Assembly (NCBI GenBank): GCA_027404165.1
Contig: DAHZCG010000004.1
Coordinates: 1-64,000 of the forward strand
Reading direction: 5' to 3'
DNA: 64,000 nt
Source of the DNA: Geobacteraceae bacterium
GTDB taxonomy: Bacteria > Desulfobacterota > Desulfuromonadia > Geobacterales > Pseudopelobacteraceae
Part shown: piece after piece, positions 1 to 8,881 of the stretch
Numbering within the stretch: the stretch's first letter is position 1
How the letters are laid out: each line of letters opens with the position of its first letter
Position numbers and translations under genes: made by a program
Notes under the pieces: generated by a model
What the model was told of the DNA's origin: nothing
Database searches by the model: none
The model's input: the letters and a program-made list of their open reading frames with translations, nothing else

Positions 1-190
1 TGGTGGTGGTATCGTCGTTATTGTCTCCCGATCCGGTGTCACGCACCGTCATCTGGAACTGCCCCTTGTAATCAAGTTGCAGCGTCCCCTCGTCATTCGG
101 GCCGAAGGTCATCTGCGGTCCGGCAAAGGCTGTGCCGGCCAAGCCCAACAACAGGGCAGCTGAAGCACTTATTTTCCCGATTCTAGACAT
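1..190 (-). CDS. extI: Outer-membrane porin-like protein, N-terminus only (ExtI-like)
   Basis: Only the first 63 codons lie inside the window; the gene runs off the left edge. The start is set by a clean AAGGAG eight bases before ATG. Residues 1-23 form a signal peptide (SRIGK, a hydrophobic run rich in Ala and Leu, then an AFA cleavage site). The mature part opens GPQMTFGPNDEGTLQLDYKG, an amphipathic start typical of outer-membrane barrels. It follows directly after the rhodanese lipoprotein gene on the same strand. Known: in Geobacter the extHIJKL conduit has a rhodanese-like lipoprotein (ExtH) followed by a barrel protein (ExtI), with multihaem cytochromes after. The ExtI assignment rests on this order plus the N-terminus and is an inference; the cytochrome genes would lie outside the window. 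Confidence 0.55.
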   Translation of the reverse strand, partial: MSRIGKISASAALLLGLAGTAFAGPQMTFGPNDEGTLQLDYKGQFQMTVRDTGSGDNNDDTTT

Positions 191-251
191 ATATCTTTCT
201 CCTTCACTAGTTAGTGTGATTACTTAAAATATTGAAAACGGGTTGTCAATG

Positions 252-1715
252 CTAGCAACCGCTACCACTGCCGGAAGCCCCGCCACTGGTGGTCGTGCTT
301 ACTGGTGGAGTGGAAAAATAGATTTTATCAGCTTTAAAAATCTGGTTGGCTTCTGGATCTAGAACTGATGTGAAACTCAGATAGAGATTGTCGGATAGTG
401 GCAGAGAGCCACTAAATGTACCAAAACTACGTGAATCAATATCAGTTCTCCAGATGGAAGGGGTCCCATTCACGTCGGGTAAGTTCCCTGATTTGTAGCC
501 GGACCACTGTCCCCATGAGCCATCATACATTGTAACTGGCCACCCCAGAATCCCGTCCAACACGAAGAACGGCACTGATGCACGGTAACCGGACACACAA
601 TAGACATAGTTCATTTTCTTTGTTGCGGTGACGCCAAGAGCTGACAGATAGCCGGCAAGATCAGTCTTGTAGGTACGAGTTTTAGGACCAGTTACATCAA
701 CTGTTGCTGTCGTCGAAGCATTGGTTGATACTAATTTTGTTACAGTCGTTGTGGTTCCTATTTTTAATGTTGTCGTGGCAGGAATGGTATAATCAGCATA
801 GTTATCCTTGATAGCACCGGTAATATGTGCAGTGTCATAATCATAGGACCCATTTGGATTGGCACCACGTGCGTCCAGAATGGCAATACCTGCAGCATCT
901 GTCGTGCTTTCAGTGCCAGCATTGACTTTATCAACCAACGCGATCATTTCGCCGATCGAGTAGCGCATTCCAAGGGATGCAAAGTTACCCGTATAATTGT
1001 TGCAGACACTGTATGTTGAAGGAGTAATATTCGGGACTACGGAAGTCAGAGAATACGTCCCGTCTTTCCAGGCATCATCACCACCATCCAGTATTTTAAT
1101 GCGATTTTTTGGAAAGCCCCAATATCGTAGTGTAAAGTATGCACGAGCAGCATATAAATTGTTTTGGCCACTACTGACGGTCAAAACAATTGTTGTATAT
1201 TTATTAATGCCAAAGCGCTGAATCAGCTTATCCATAGAAGCACCATCAGGAACCATGGTAGTCATGTCTGCAACTGCTTCTCGACGGGTATACCCAAGTT
1301 CTGTACCGCTATTCCAGAGTTGTGCGCCCGGTATATGACTGGTATATCCATACGTTGTTTTGGCTGTTGTTGTAGTTACAAATTTGTCGTCAGATGTATC
1401 AGCAGGGGTGCCATTATTATCAATTGTGTTACTTGTTGTTGTTGCAGTTGAATCAGCTGCAGGACTTACGGTCAAAACAACAACCCTGTCATAGCTGCTG
1501 AATGAGGCATTTACCTTACCTTCATCCATCCACCCTTTAAGCGTTGCGGCATCAATCAAGGCATCAGCAGTTTTAGTGGTGGTTATGTTTGCGCTAGCAG
1601 CCGGATCACTGTACCCATCCGTCCCGCACCCCCACATGGTAAGCGCGGCAATCAGTACTGTCCCAAGCAGGGCTACAATCAGTCCTTTGCTCTTCTTCAT
1701 CATCTTTTCCGACAT
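252..1715 (-). CDS. extH: Rhodanese-domain lipoprotein, ExtH-like
   Basis: A 487-residue exported protein with two rhodanese-like domains. The start at 1715 is preferred over an upstream ATG at 1769 because TAGGAGGAGG lies just before it. Residues after the start (MMKKSKG, hydrophobic stretch, MWGC) form a lipoprotein signal with a slightly unusual lipobox. The first rhodanese domain has SSGQ in the active-loop position, so it lacks the catalytic Cys; the second has CVSGYR and keeps it. The protein ends in a Gly/Ser-rich tail with Cys as the last residue (GASGSGSGC). Known: ExtH of the Geobacter extHIJKL outer-membrane electron conduit is a rhodanese-family lipoprotein. The porin gene follows 62 bases downstream, presumably in the same operon. 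A long structured leader lies upstream. Function in metal, sulfur or selenium chemistry is inference. Confidence 0.7.
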   Translation of the reverse strand: MSEKMMKKSKGLIVALLGTVLIAALTMWGCGTDGYSDPAASANITTTKTADALIDAATLKGWMDEGKVNASFSSYDRVVVLTVSPAADSTATTTSNTIDNNGTPADTSDDKFVTTTTAKTTYGYTSHIPGAQLWNSGTELGYTRREAVADMTTMVPDGASMDKLIQRFGINKYTTIVLTVSSGQNNLYAARAYFTLRYWGFPKNRIKILDGGDDAWKDGTYSLTSVVPNITPSTYSVCNNYTGNFASLGMRYSIGEMIALVDKVNAGTESTTDAAGIAILDARGANPNGSYDYDTAHITGAIKDNYADYTIPATTTLKIGTTTTVTKLVSTNASTTATVDVTGPKTRTYKTDLAGYLSALGVTATKKMNYVYCVSGYRASVPFFVLDGILGWPVTMYDGSWGQWSGYKSGNLPDVNGTPSIWRTDIDSRSFGTFSGSLPLSDNLYLSFTSVLDPEANQIFKADKIYFSTPPVSTTTSGGASGSGSGC

Positions 1716-1831
1716 AATTCCTCCTCCTAAAAAAGTGTGAGAATACAACCGGTACCAAAGGCGTTTCAATTCTACATCTCTACCTGCTCTTCACCTCCCT
1801 TCGAGTAATGTAGCCAGATTGTGCGAACGCG

Positions 1832-1875
1832 AAAAAAGGCATTAAAATACCGGCGGCAATTAAACCGTCGGTATT
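1832..1875 (-). terminator. Terminator-like hairpin in the extH leader
   Basis: On the minus strand AATACCGACGG (1875-1865) pairs with CCGCCGGTATT (1856-1846), 11 positions with one A-C mismatch and an 8-base loop. A run of six T follows (1837-1832) after an 8-base gap. It sits 117 bases before the extH start and 163 bases after the small upstream gene. The gap before the T-run makes it a weak intrinsic terminator; it could end the upstream transcript or attenuate extH. Confidence 0.4.
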
Positions 1876-1883
1876 GTAAAACT

Positions 1884-2011
1884 GGGGCTTTTGTGGCAGA
1901 GTAGCCTCCTTCTGCATTGATGAAAACATCTTGTATAAAAACAGGGTAATCATTAATTTTTTGCTCCAGTTTGCAGGGTTAACTTCCTTGGTACCGTTTT
2001 GCTGAAGCCCC
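1884..2011 (-). promoter_or_regulatory. Possible structured RNA leader ahead of extH
   Basis: The stretch between the small periplasmic gene and extH can fold as RNA on the minus strand. GGGGCTT (2011-2005) can pair with AAGCCCC (1890-1884), enclosing a GCAGA/TCTGC hairpin (1896-1915). GCTTCAG (2008-2002) can instead pair with CTGGAGC (1969-1963); the two pairings share bases 2005-2008 and exclude each other. The terminator-like hairpin follows. No known riboswitch core was recognised, and arms of 7 bases can arise by chance, so this is only a candidate. Confidence 0.25.
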
Positions 2012-2037
2012 TTCCATTTTACGAAAGGGTAAAAACT

Positions 2038-2355
2038 TCATTGCCCGATAACTGGATCTGCCCATTTGAATTTGACCTTCGGTTTTTCCGTAATCTGTCG
2101 TTGCTGGATTTCTCTTGTTTCATGTGGCGACGACAAGGTCGAAGTGCGTGCCTGTGGCACAGTTGCAGGCGACGTTCCCGAAGTGTGATCGCTTGAAGAC
2201 AAATACTTCACCGCTGCAATCGTATTGACAGTGCCGTCAAGTATTATTGATTGAGTTTTTCCATCGGTAAAAGTAATGACAACCGAATCAGCCCAACTTT
2301 GAGAACTGCATGACAGAATAAACATGGCCAACATGCTTATTTTTAAATTATTCAT
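2038..2355 (-). CDS. Small secreted protein, unknown function
   Basis: About 105 residues if translation begins at the ATG at 2355, where a signal peptide starts at once (MNNLKISMLAMFILSCSSQ, cleavage after SWA). A longer reading from 2436 would place 27 non-signal residues in front, so I prefer 2355; an AGGA lies about 11 bases upstream. The mature part begins DSVVITFTDGKTQSIIL, a short beta-rich segment, followed by a Ser/Thr/Pro-rich linker and a charged end (KPKVKFKWADP). I recognise no domain. It is divergent from the LysR-type regulator and on the same strand as extH, so it may be part of the same regulon. Periplasmic location is inferred from the signal peptide. Confidence 0.6.
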   Translation of the reverse strand: MNNLKISMLAMFILSCSSQSWADSVVITFTDGKTQSIILDGTVNTIAAVKYLSSSDHTSGTSPATVPQARTSTLSSPHETREIQQRQITEKPKVKFKWADPVIGQ

Positions 2356-2527
2356 TGGCGTATGATTCCTGTATTTATGATGTGGCAGGTTGCTCATGCT
2401 CGATAAAATCTGGTCAAGTCCAGATTTCGGCTGCATCTTAGTATGGTCATTTGATATTATGAAAACGAAATTTAATCATGAAGCTATGCGGGTTTGTCAA
2501 TAAAACAAGGTATTACGGAGAAATGCA

Positions 2528-3496
2528 ATGAAAACCGTGTATTTACGAACACTTGTAGAGTCAGTTACAACCGGAAGCTTTTCCAAAGCAGCCGAAAATC
2601 TTTTTATTACCCAGTCTGCGGTATCACGCAGAATCAAATTTCTGGAAGATCAATATGGTTATTCACTTATAGACCGCACTGGACCGGTACTGGTTGCAAC
2701 CGATGCGGGACGGGTTGTGATCGAAAAAGCTGAAAAAATATTAAAGCTTGAAAATGACCTGTTCAACGAACTTGGCAACCTTTCCCAAAAGTCCGGAATA
2801 ACATTTTGCTGTACACCTTCCTTTGGCATCACTTATCTGCCTGAAATAATGAAAGGCTTCATGCTTCTCAAGCCGGACATGCTGGAATTAAAGTTCTTTT
2901 TTGAAATGCCGGACAAGGTCGTGGACGGAATGCTGAAGGGTTTGTATCAGGTGGGTGTGATAGAACATAATACGGATTATGATTTTGCTGAGCTTGAAAC
3001 TTTTGAACTGCCGGGAGATGAAGTTGTATTCGTCAGTTCACCAAAATTGGAGATTGCGGATGAGGAATTATCAATTGAGCAATTGACCAGTTTTGATCTT
3101 TATACCAGAAAAGAGGGGTGCTGTTCCAGTAAGCTGCTTGAACACAATATAAACAAACTGGGTAAAGATTTTTCGTTGTTTAACAGAGTCATTTATTATG
3201 ACGACCTTCACCTTATTATCAGTTCGGTGCTCGAAGGGTATGGACTTGCTTTCATATCCAGATCTGTTGTAGCCAAACTGGTAAAAGAAGGTGCATTGCG
3301 TACACATCATATCGCCGGTTTTGAGCACGCCTACAACCGCACTCTTATCGTTAACAAAGAATCTGCTCCAACACAGTTGCTTGGTAAATTGGTTGAGGAG
3401 ATCAGAGGAGTTTTCAAAAAGATGCCGATGCAGTTAATTGTTTCATCCTGCAATGCGGTCGTCTTTAGCCTACCGCTTGTTGTGGCATCGACATAA
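2528..3496 (+). CDS. LysR-family transcriptional regulator
   Basis: A 322-residue regulator of normal LysR length. The N-terminal winged helix-turn-helix is clear (GSFSKAAENLFITQSAVSRR, about residues 17-36), followed by the linker helix and a substrate-binding domain of the periplasmic-binding type. GGAG precedes the ATG. It is transcribed away from the small secreted protein gene and the ext-like genes. LysR proteins usually bind the shared region between themselves and their divergent target; here the gap contains ATGA-N13-TCAT at 2459-2479, a loose dyad that could be part of such a site (inference). The effector is unknown; a role in controlling the neighbouring conduit is suggested only by position. 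Confidence 0.85.
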   Translation: MKTVYLRTLVESVTTGSFSKAAENLFITQSAVSRRIKFLEDQYGYSLIDRTGPVLVATDAGRVVIEKAEKILKLENDLFNELGNLSQKSGITFCCTPSFGITYLPEIMKGFMLLKPDMLELKFFFEMPDKVVDGMLKGLYQVGVIEHNTDYDFAELETFELPGDEVVFVSSPKLEIADEELSIEQLTSFDLYTRKEGCCSSKLLEHNINKLGKDFSLFNRVIYYDDLHLIISSVLEGYGLAFISRSVVAKLVKEGALRTHHIAGFEHAYNRTLIVNKESAPTQLLGKLVEEIRGVFKKMPMQLIVSSCNAVVFSLPLVVAST

Positions 3497-3527
3497 AATA
3501 CGCACGGCAGATGTCAGAGCGGAGGTG

Positions 3528-6398
3528 CTAGTTGGTATCGTCCATACAACTATCTCCCATATCGTTAACATACGCCTTCACCAACGGCAGTTCCCGCTCC
3601 AGAGCAATTACAAGCTCTCGGACGTTGGCGTGATTATCACGAGTGGCATTATCCTGAATACCGGTGCAGATTTCGGAAAGTTTTTGCAAGCCCAGGTTTC
3701 TGCTTCCCCCCAGCAGGTAATGAGCTGTTTTGTACACTCCTGAAAAGTTTTTCTCCTCAACTGCTGCATACAATGCCGGTATGTTTTTCTCGACATTTTC
3801 GAGGTACGGTTTCACCACTGTCGGTACGAAGTCTTTCCCCGTTTTTTTGAACATACGCAACAGCTTATGTAATCGTGCCGCATCAAAAACAGCCCCGGCA
3901 GACGCTTCATGACCGTCCATCTCACAAAGAGGCTCTGGATTCTGAGAAGTAAAATGCCGAACCGGAACTGCCCAGCGTGCTACAATCCCCTGCAACGTGC
4001 TGGAGCGTATCGGTTTACTCAGATAATCATCCATCCCGGCTGCAAGGCATTTTTCCCGGAACCCTTTGATGGCATTCGCAGTGAGAGCAATAATAATAGT
4101 GTGCTTCTTATTCCCTTCCAACCGCCGTATTTCATCGGTTGCTTCAAAACCATTCATATCCGGCATATTGCAGTCCATTAATACAATATCGTAGGTATGC
4201 TGAAGGACCATTGCAACGGCGGCCCTTCCGGATGAGACCACATCGGCCTTGCAGCCGATAAACTGCAGCATGGTGGCCGCGACAACCTGACTGGAAGGAT
4301 TATCCTCCGCGACAAGAACACGCACCTGCCCAAAATCTTCCCGAGAGGACGTCTCTTTCGGATCTACACCCACGTTTGCATCGCTTTCGGCATACGTGCC
4401 ATAATTTTTCTGCTGCATACAGAGAGAAACAACGGTAACAGCACCTATAACCCGATGTTGATGAATCGGTTTAGACAATAATGCAGAAAAAATAGTATCC
4501 GGGAAATCAGGCACTTTTCCGGTGTCATGTGAAAGCGGCGAGAGGAGTATAAGCTGGGTCTTGCTGATATGTTCATCTGCTTTTATGTTTTCGCCAAGCT
4601 CGACACCATCCATATCCGGCATATTCTTGTCAATGAGCGCAATCCCGTAGGGATCACCGTTACTCTGTGCGCTTTTCAGCATTTTAAGTGCTTTCTCTCC
4701 CGACGCAACCAGGCTGCAGCGCAATCCCAGGGAGGTAAGATATCTGGCAAGGATCAAACGATTCTGCCGGACGTCATCTACAACCAGAACGCGAATGCCG
4801 CTGAGCTCGGAATGTGATACTGTTTCTGCCCGGTATGACATATCAAGCGGCAACGTCAGGGTAAACCAGAACGTAGAACCTTTGCCCACGCTGCTAGTAA
4901 CGCCAATCTCCCCCCCCATCATTTCTACCAGGCTTTTGCTGATTGCAAGCCCAAGGCCGGTACCACCAAGCGGTCGGTGCAGAGATGAATCCACCTGATA
5001 AAATTTTTGGAAGAGTAGCGGGAGCCCCTCCTCCGGAATGCCGATGCCGGTATCCGAGACTTTGATCTTGAGAGAAGCCTCCTTACCGCTGGTGCCAAGA
5101 CATTCCACATCAATAGTTATTTGGCCATGATCGGTAAATTTAATCGCGTTGCCGGTAAGATTTACCAACACCTGCCTGATACGCCCCGCATCACCGATCA
5201 AGTGGGTCGGTATCTCAGGGGAGTAACAGATTATAAGCTCGACCTGCTTACCAACAGTTCTCGGAGCAAGGAGATCACCCACATTTTCACATACGGAGCG
5301 TAAATCAAATGGAGCTGGTTTAATTTCAACTTTTCCAGACTCCACTTTGGAGAAATCAAGGATATCGTTAATAATATCAAGCAGAGTAGTTGCAGAATTA
5401 AGTATACCATTGGCAAACAGAAGCTGTTGTTCTGACAATCCGGTTTTCAAGAGTAGATCAGACATTCCGATGACACCGTTCATAGGGGTGCGAATTTCAT
5501 GGCTCATGGTTGCCAGAAAATCACTTTTTGCCTGATTCGCCGTTTCAGCTTGATTGTGTGCAGCAATGATCTCATGAGACTGCTGAAGAATCAGGTCTTG
5601 CGAAGTTTTAAGTTCGCTCATATAGCGTAGGATTTTTTCATCCGCCAAATGCTGTTCAGTGATGTCCCGCACGATAATCAGGACTTCATCTTCTCCACTC
5701 CGAACAGAACGGAGCTCAAGATAACGGGGCACACTTTGTACCGAAAAGTTAAAGCAGAGTTGCATATCGTCAGACTGAAGCCCTTGAGTGATATCGTTGT
5801 AATTAGCAGTTTCTGCTCCGGGTGTCAGCACATCAGTAATTTTTTTTCCAATCAGGTCGTCGGGAATAAATGAAAAATCAGTTGAGTTCGGCTTTTGGCA
5901 GTAAAGGATGGTGCCATCGTTGCGGCATCGAAAAATAAGATCCGGAATAGCCTTTAACAGTGCAAGCGTTTTCAACTCGCTCTCATGAAGTTCCTTCTGC
6001 ATCTGGTTATGGATATGTTCTTGTGTCTGTTTGTAAATGGCCATCTCGACACAGTGCTTAAGATGATTAAGGTTGACCGGTTTTTCAAGAAAGGCAAAAG
6101 CGTTTGCGGTTTTGCTCCGGGAAAAAGTATCATCATCCCCATGCGCAGTAAGAAAGATGATCGGTATATCGACTTCCGTACAAATCCGGTTGGCGGCAGC
6201 AATGCCATCAATGTCCCCCTTCAGTGTAACGTCCATCAGAATCAGGTCCGGGAGCACGGTTGATGCCGTCTCGATTGCTTCAATACCATTGTCAACTATC
6301 GCAACGATATCGTACTCAAGACGAGCCAGCGACTTGCCGAGCCTTTGTGCAGTTGCGGTCTCATCTTCAACTATCATTATCCTGTATTTGCGCGTCAA
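3528..6398 (-). CDS. Hybrid sensor histidine kinase (REC-PAS-HisKA-HATPase-REC-REC-HPt)
   Basis: A 956-residue cytosolic phosphorelay protein with no transmembrane segment. Order: receiver with phospho-acceptor D56 (residues 1-125), PAS (about 145-250), coiled coil, HisKA with H300 in [12 protein letters not shown], ATPase with [10 protein letters not shown] and GTGLGLAIS, a second receiver ([13 protein letters not shown]), a third receiver ([14 protein letters not shown]), and a C-terminal HPt domain with His in [10 protein letters not shown]. The start codon is TTG at 6398 behind GGGAGG; an in-frame ATG seven codons later is a weaker choice. All four classes of phosphorelay residue are present, so an internal His-Asp-His relay is expected. 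The first receiver suggests it is itself fed by another kinase. Its output regulator is not identifiable; the NtrC-type regulators at 8.9-11.8 kb are candidates by proximity only. Confidence 0.9.
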   Translation of the reverse strand: MTRKYRIMIVEDETATAQRLGKSLARLEYDIVAIVDNGIEAIETASTVLPDLILMDVTLKGDIDGIAAANRICTEVDIPIIFLTAHGDDDTFSRSKTANAFAFLEKPVNLNHLKHCVEMAIYKQTQEHIHNQMQKELHESELKTLALLKAIPDLIFRCRNDGTILYCQKPNSTDFSFIPDDLIGKKITDVLTPGAETANYNDITQGLQSDDMQLCFNFSVQSVPRYLELRSVRSGEDEVLIIVRDITEQHLADEKILRYMSELKTSQDLILQQSHEIIAAHNQAETANQAKSDFLATMSHEIRTPMNGVIGMSDLLLKTGLSEQQLLFANGILNSATTLLDIINDILDFSKVESGKVEIKPAPFDLRSVCENVGDLLAPRTVGKQVELIICYSPEIPTHLIGDAGRIRQVLVNLTGNAIKFTDHGQITIDVECLGTSGKEASLKIKVSDTGIGIPEEGLPLLFQKFYQVDSSLHRPLGGTGLGLAISKSLVEMMGGEIGVTSSVGKGSTFWFTLTLPLDMSYRAETVSHSELSGIRVLVVDDVRQNRLILARYLTSLGLRCSLVASGEKALKMLKSAQSNGDPYGIALIDKNMPDMDGVELGENIKADEHISKTQLILLSPLSHDTGKVPDFPDTIFSALLSKPIHQHRVIGAVTVVSLCMQQKNYGTYAESDANVGVDPKETSSREDFGQVRVLVAEDNPSSQVVAATMLQFIGCKADVVSSGRAAVAMVLQHTYDIVLMDCNMPDMNGFEATDEIRRLEGNKKHTIIIALTANAIKGFREKCLAAGMDDYLSKPIRSSTLQGIVARWAVPVRHFTSQNPEPLCEMDGHEASAGAVFDAARLHKLLRMFKKTGKDFVPTVVKPYLENVEKNIPALYAAVEEKNFSGVYKTAHYLLGGSRNLGLQKLSEICTGIQDNATRDNHANVRELVIALERELPLVKAYVNDMGDSCMDDTN

Positions 6399-6510
6399 AT
6401 TCCGATCCCTCCCACTAGGTCAGAAAATGTGGTTTTGATCTGCTGACTTCAACCGTACAGATAGTTGATCCGGCTTTATATTAACCCCAATTTCACTAAT
6501 TGCAAATATG

Positions 6511-6726
6511 TTACAGCTCGTAGTTTGAATAATACTGAGTAAAAGAATCGCATTCCTTACCAGTTCTTGAGCAATGCCATATCTGTTTATCGGTACAAAA
6601 GGAGCACGGAGGTAATGGCTCGCTACTGAGCTGGCTTACTATGCACTGAAGTTTTTGATATTCAGCAGCAAAAATCTCTTCCCGACATTTCAGTTCTCTT
6701 GAGGTTTTGTGCATTTTCACCACCAT
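6511..6726 (-). CDS. Small Cys-rich protein downstream of glmS
   Basis: A 71-residue reading frame starting 16 bases after the glmS stop on the same strand. It contains a compact CSFC...HC...GKEC cluster (residues about 41-59) that could bind a metal, preceded by a charged helix. The start could also be the second ATG, four codons in, which has GGTGGTG just upstream. I recognise no family. Real coding is supported by the Cys spacing and the tight spacing to glmS, not by homology that I can show. Confidence 0.45.
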   Translation of the reverse strand: MVVKMHKTSRELKCREEIFAAEYQKLQCIVSQLSSEPLPPCSFCTDKQIWHCSRTGKECDSFTQYYSNYEL

Positions 6727-6742
6727 TTTCTGATGAATTTAT

Positions 6743-8572
6743 TCATTCTACCGTGACACTCTTGGCCAGGTTTCTGGGCTGATCAACATCCTTACCCTTC
6801 AGTATCGCAAAATTATACGCCAGAAGCTGGAGTGCTACGGCAAACAGTACAGGGGATAAGGCCTCTCCGGCCCATGGAATGTGCAAGGTAAAATCCGCTC
6901 TTCTGCCGGTTTCAAAATCTCCCTCGGAGCACAAGGCAACAACTTTTCCTCCACGGGTAATGACCTCCTCCATATTGGATCTGACCTTTACAAGATGCCG
7001 ATCATTAGGAGCCAGAATAAAAACCGGCATCTCTCTGTCAATCAAGGCAATCGGCCCATGCTTCATCTCGCCGGCAGGATATCCGTCGGCATGGATATAC
7101 GATATCTCCTTCAACTTGAGAGCGCCTTCAAGGGCAATCGGAAAACTGATACCTCGTCCGAGGTAAATAGCATCCCAGGATGTCAGATACTCACAGGCAA
7201 TCTCTTCGATCTGAGGGTCAAGTTCCAGCGTTTTTTCAACCAAAACCGGCAGTTCGCTCAATGCGGCGATCATTTCCTGTCCTTTTTTCAAATCAATGCT
7301 GCCATTGGCGCGCCCGAGACGGATGGTCAACAGATAGAGCGCTACAAGCTGGGTAGTAAATGCCTTGGTTGAAGCAACACCTATTTCCAGGCCGGCGTGT
7401 GTATAAATAACCCCATCTGATTCACGGGCAATGGATGAATCGACAACGTTGCAGATTGACACGATGCGTGCGTTCTTGTTCTTCGCCTCGCGCAATGCCG
7501 CCAGCGTGTCTGCCGTTTCCCCGGACTGGGAAATAGGAATCACCAGAGTTTTCCCCGAGACGAGAGGATCGCGGTAGCGAAATTCCGAAGCTATCTCCAC
7601 ATCGACAGGAATCCGGCAATACTCCTCAATCAGGTATTTTCCCGCAAGGGCCGCATGCCACGAAGTGCCGCATGCCACAAAGCAGATTCTTTCGAACGCT
7701 TGCAGCTCCTGATCATTCAGATGTAATTCTTCCAGAAAGACGTTTCCTTCATCTTCCAGCAGACGGCCTGCAACCACATTTTTGACTGCCTGGGGCTGTT
7801 CATGAATTTCCTTGAGCATAAAATTTGGATAGCCGTTTTTTTCAGCTTTCAGTGGAGACCAGTCAATGTAACGCGACTCTTTGGTGATCTCAAACCCGTC
7901 AATGGTGCTGAATTTTACGCCGCCATCTCTAAATACCGCCATCTCACCATCTTCCATTATTACCATCTCCCGCGTGTTGGAAATAATGGCCGGCATATCC
8001 GATGCAATAAAGAATTCTTTTCCCTTGATTCCAATGACTATCGGAGAACCGGACTTGGCAACAATGAGTGTCTTATCGTCTTTCTTACTCAGTATGCAAA
8101 GAGCGTATGTGCCCTGAATCATTTTAAATGCCTGCTGAACGGCCTCTTCGAATGATCCAGTCGTTTCCATTTTTTCATCAATGAGGTGAGATATAACCTC
8201 TGAATCCGTCTCAGAAACAAAAACGTGCCCTTGATCAGATAATTCTTCTTTCAGTGCAAGATAGTTTTCAATAATGCCATTATGGACGACCACGACAGAT
8301 CCGCCTTTGTGAGGATGGGCATTTGCTACCGTCGGTTTCCCGTGGGTAGCCCAGCGCGTGTGGCCGATACCAATGGTTCCGTGCATAGGCTGCTCTTTAA
8401 GAAGTCGTTCCAGGTTAACCAGTTTTCCAGGGCTGCGCCGGATCTCTACATCGCCTAAATCCATGGTACAGATTCCGGCAGAGTCATAGCCTCGATATTC
8501 AAGCATTTTCAGCCCGTTCATTATTACTGGGACAGCGTCCTGGTTTCCCATATACCCCACGATGCCGCACAT
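6743..8572 (-). CDS. glmS: Glutamine-fructose-6-phosphate aminotransferase (isomerizing)
   Basis: A 609-residue enzyme making glucosamine-6-phosphate from fructose-6-phosphate and glutamine, the first step to UDP-GlcNAc for peptidoglycan and lipopolysaccharide. The start at 8572 is fixed by biology: MCGIVGYMG places the catalytic Cys at position 2, exposed after Met removal, and GGGAG lies 8 bases upstream; a reading nine codons longer would bury it. The N-terminal glutaminase domain shows [11 protein letters not shown] and HNGIIENY; the C-terminal half holds two SIS sugar-isomerase domains ([16 protein letters not shown], and the typical [13 protein letters not shown] end). Length is normal. 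No glmS-ribozyme-like leader was recognised. A small Cys-rich gene follows it. Confidence 0.97.
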   Translation of the reverse strand: MCGIVGYMGNQDAVPVIMNGLKMLEYRGYDSAGICTMDLGDVEIRRSPGKLVNLERLLKEQPMHGTIGIGHTRWATHGKPTVANAHPHKGGSVVVVHNGIIENYLALKEELSDQGHVFVSETDSEVISHLIDEKMETTGSFEEAVQQAFKMIQGTYALCILSKKDDKTLIVAKSGSPIVIGIKGKEFFIASDMPAIISNTREMVIMEDGEMAVFRDGGVKFSTIDGFEITKESRYIDWSPLKAEKNGYPNFMLKEIHEQPQAVKNVVAGRLLEDEGNVFLEELHLNDQELQAFERICFVACGTSWHAALAGKYLIEEYCRIPVDVEIASEFRYRDPLVSGKTLVIPISQSGETADTLAALREAKNKNARIVSICNVVDSSIARESDGVIYTHAGLEIGVASTKAFTTQLVALYLLTIRLGRANGSIDLKKGQEMIAALSELPVLVEKTLELDPQIEEIACEYLTSWDAIYLGRGISFPIALEGALKLKEISYIHADGYPAGEMKHGPIALIDREMPVFILAPNDRHLVKVRSNMEEVITRGGKVVALCSEGDFETGRRADFTLHIPWAGEALSPVLFAVALQLLAYNFAILKGKDVDQPRNLAKSVTVE

Positions 8573-8881
8573 ATTTTTTGCTCCCTTCAAAGAGATCACT
8601 CTTCTCTTGGAAAAAGAATTTACTTACAGAAGAAACTGTCTGCAGTTTGCAGAGAATGCTTTTACACATACTGTGCCAGCAGCTAAAAGTAATAACATGT
8701 ATTTTAAATCAATATGTTAATGGGAACGCATGAGGCATACACCAGACGCAACAGGCAGGATAATTTGGTGGGAAGTACGATAGAGAGAGAAAATGTAGCG
8801 ACAATTGAGCGTAATCAGTACGTTGTCATGATTTTTACCAGTGTTACTTTTGTGGCACGGAGGTTTGACAATCCTGTTTCG
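8573..8881. other. Intergenic region upstream of glmS
   Basis: About 309 bases with no convincing gene. It should hold the glmS promoter on the minus strand. TGGCACAGTATGTG (minus strand, 8678-8665) recurs exactly upstream of prsK at 12129-12142 and resembles the -24 half of a sigma-54 promoter, but lacks the usual GC of the -12 element. Nothing else recognisable. Confidence 0.4.

Noticed and set aside
1884..2011. c-di-GMP (GEMM) riboswitch in the extH leader
   Set aside because: Two GCAAA segments exist, but the conserved GAAA loop, receptor and pairing around them are absent.
8573..8720. glmS ribozyme
   Set aside because: No recognisable ribozyme core upstream of glmS; the known ribozyme belongs to Gram-positive bacteria and relatives.
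8866..8881. TGGCACGGAGGTTTGA near the end of the first NtrC-type gene
   Set aside because: The -12 GC is out of register and the orientation leads into the regulator's 3' end.
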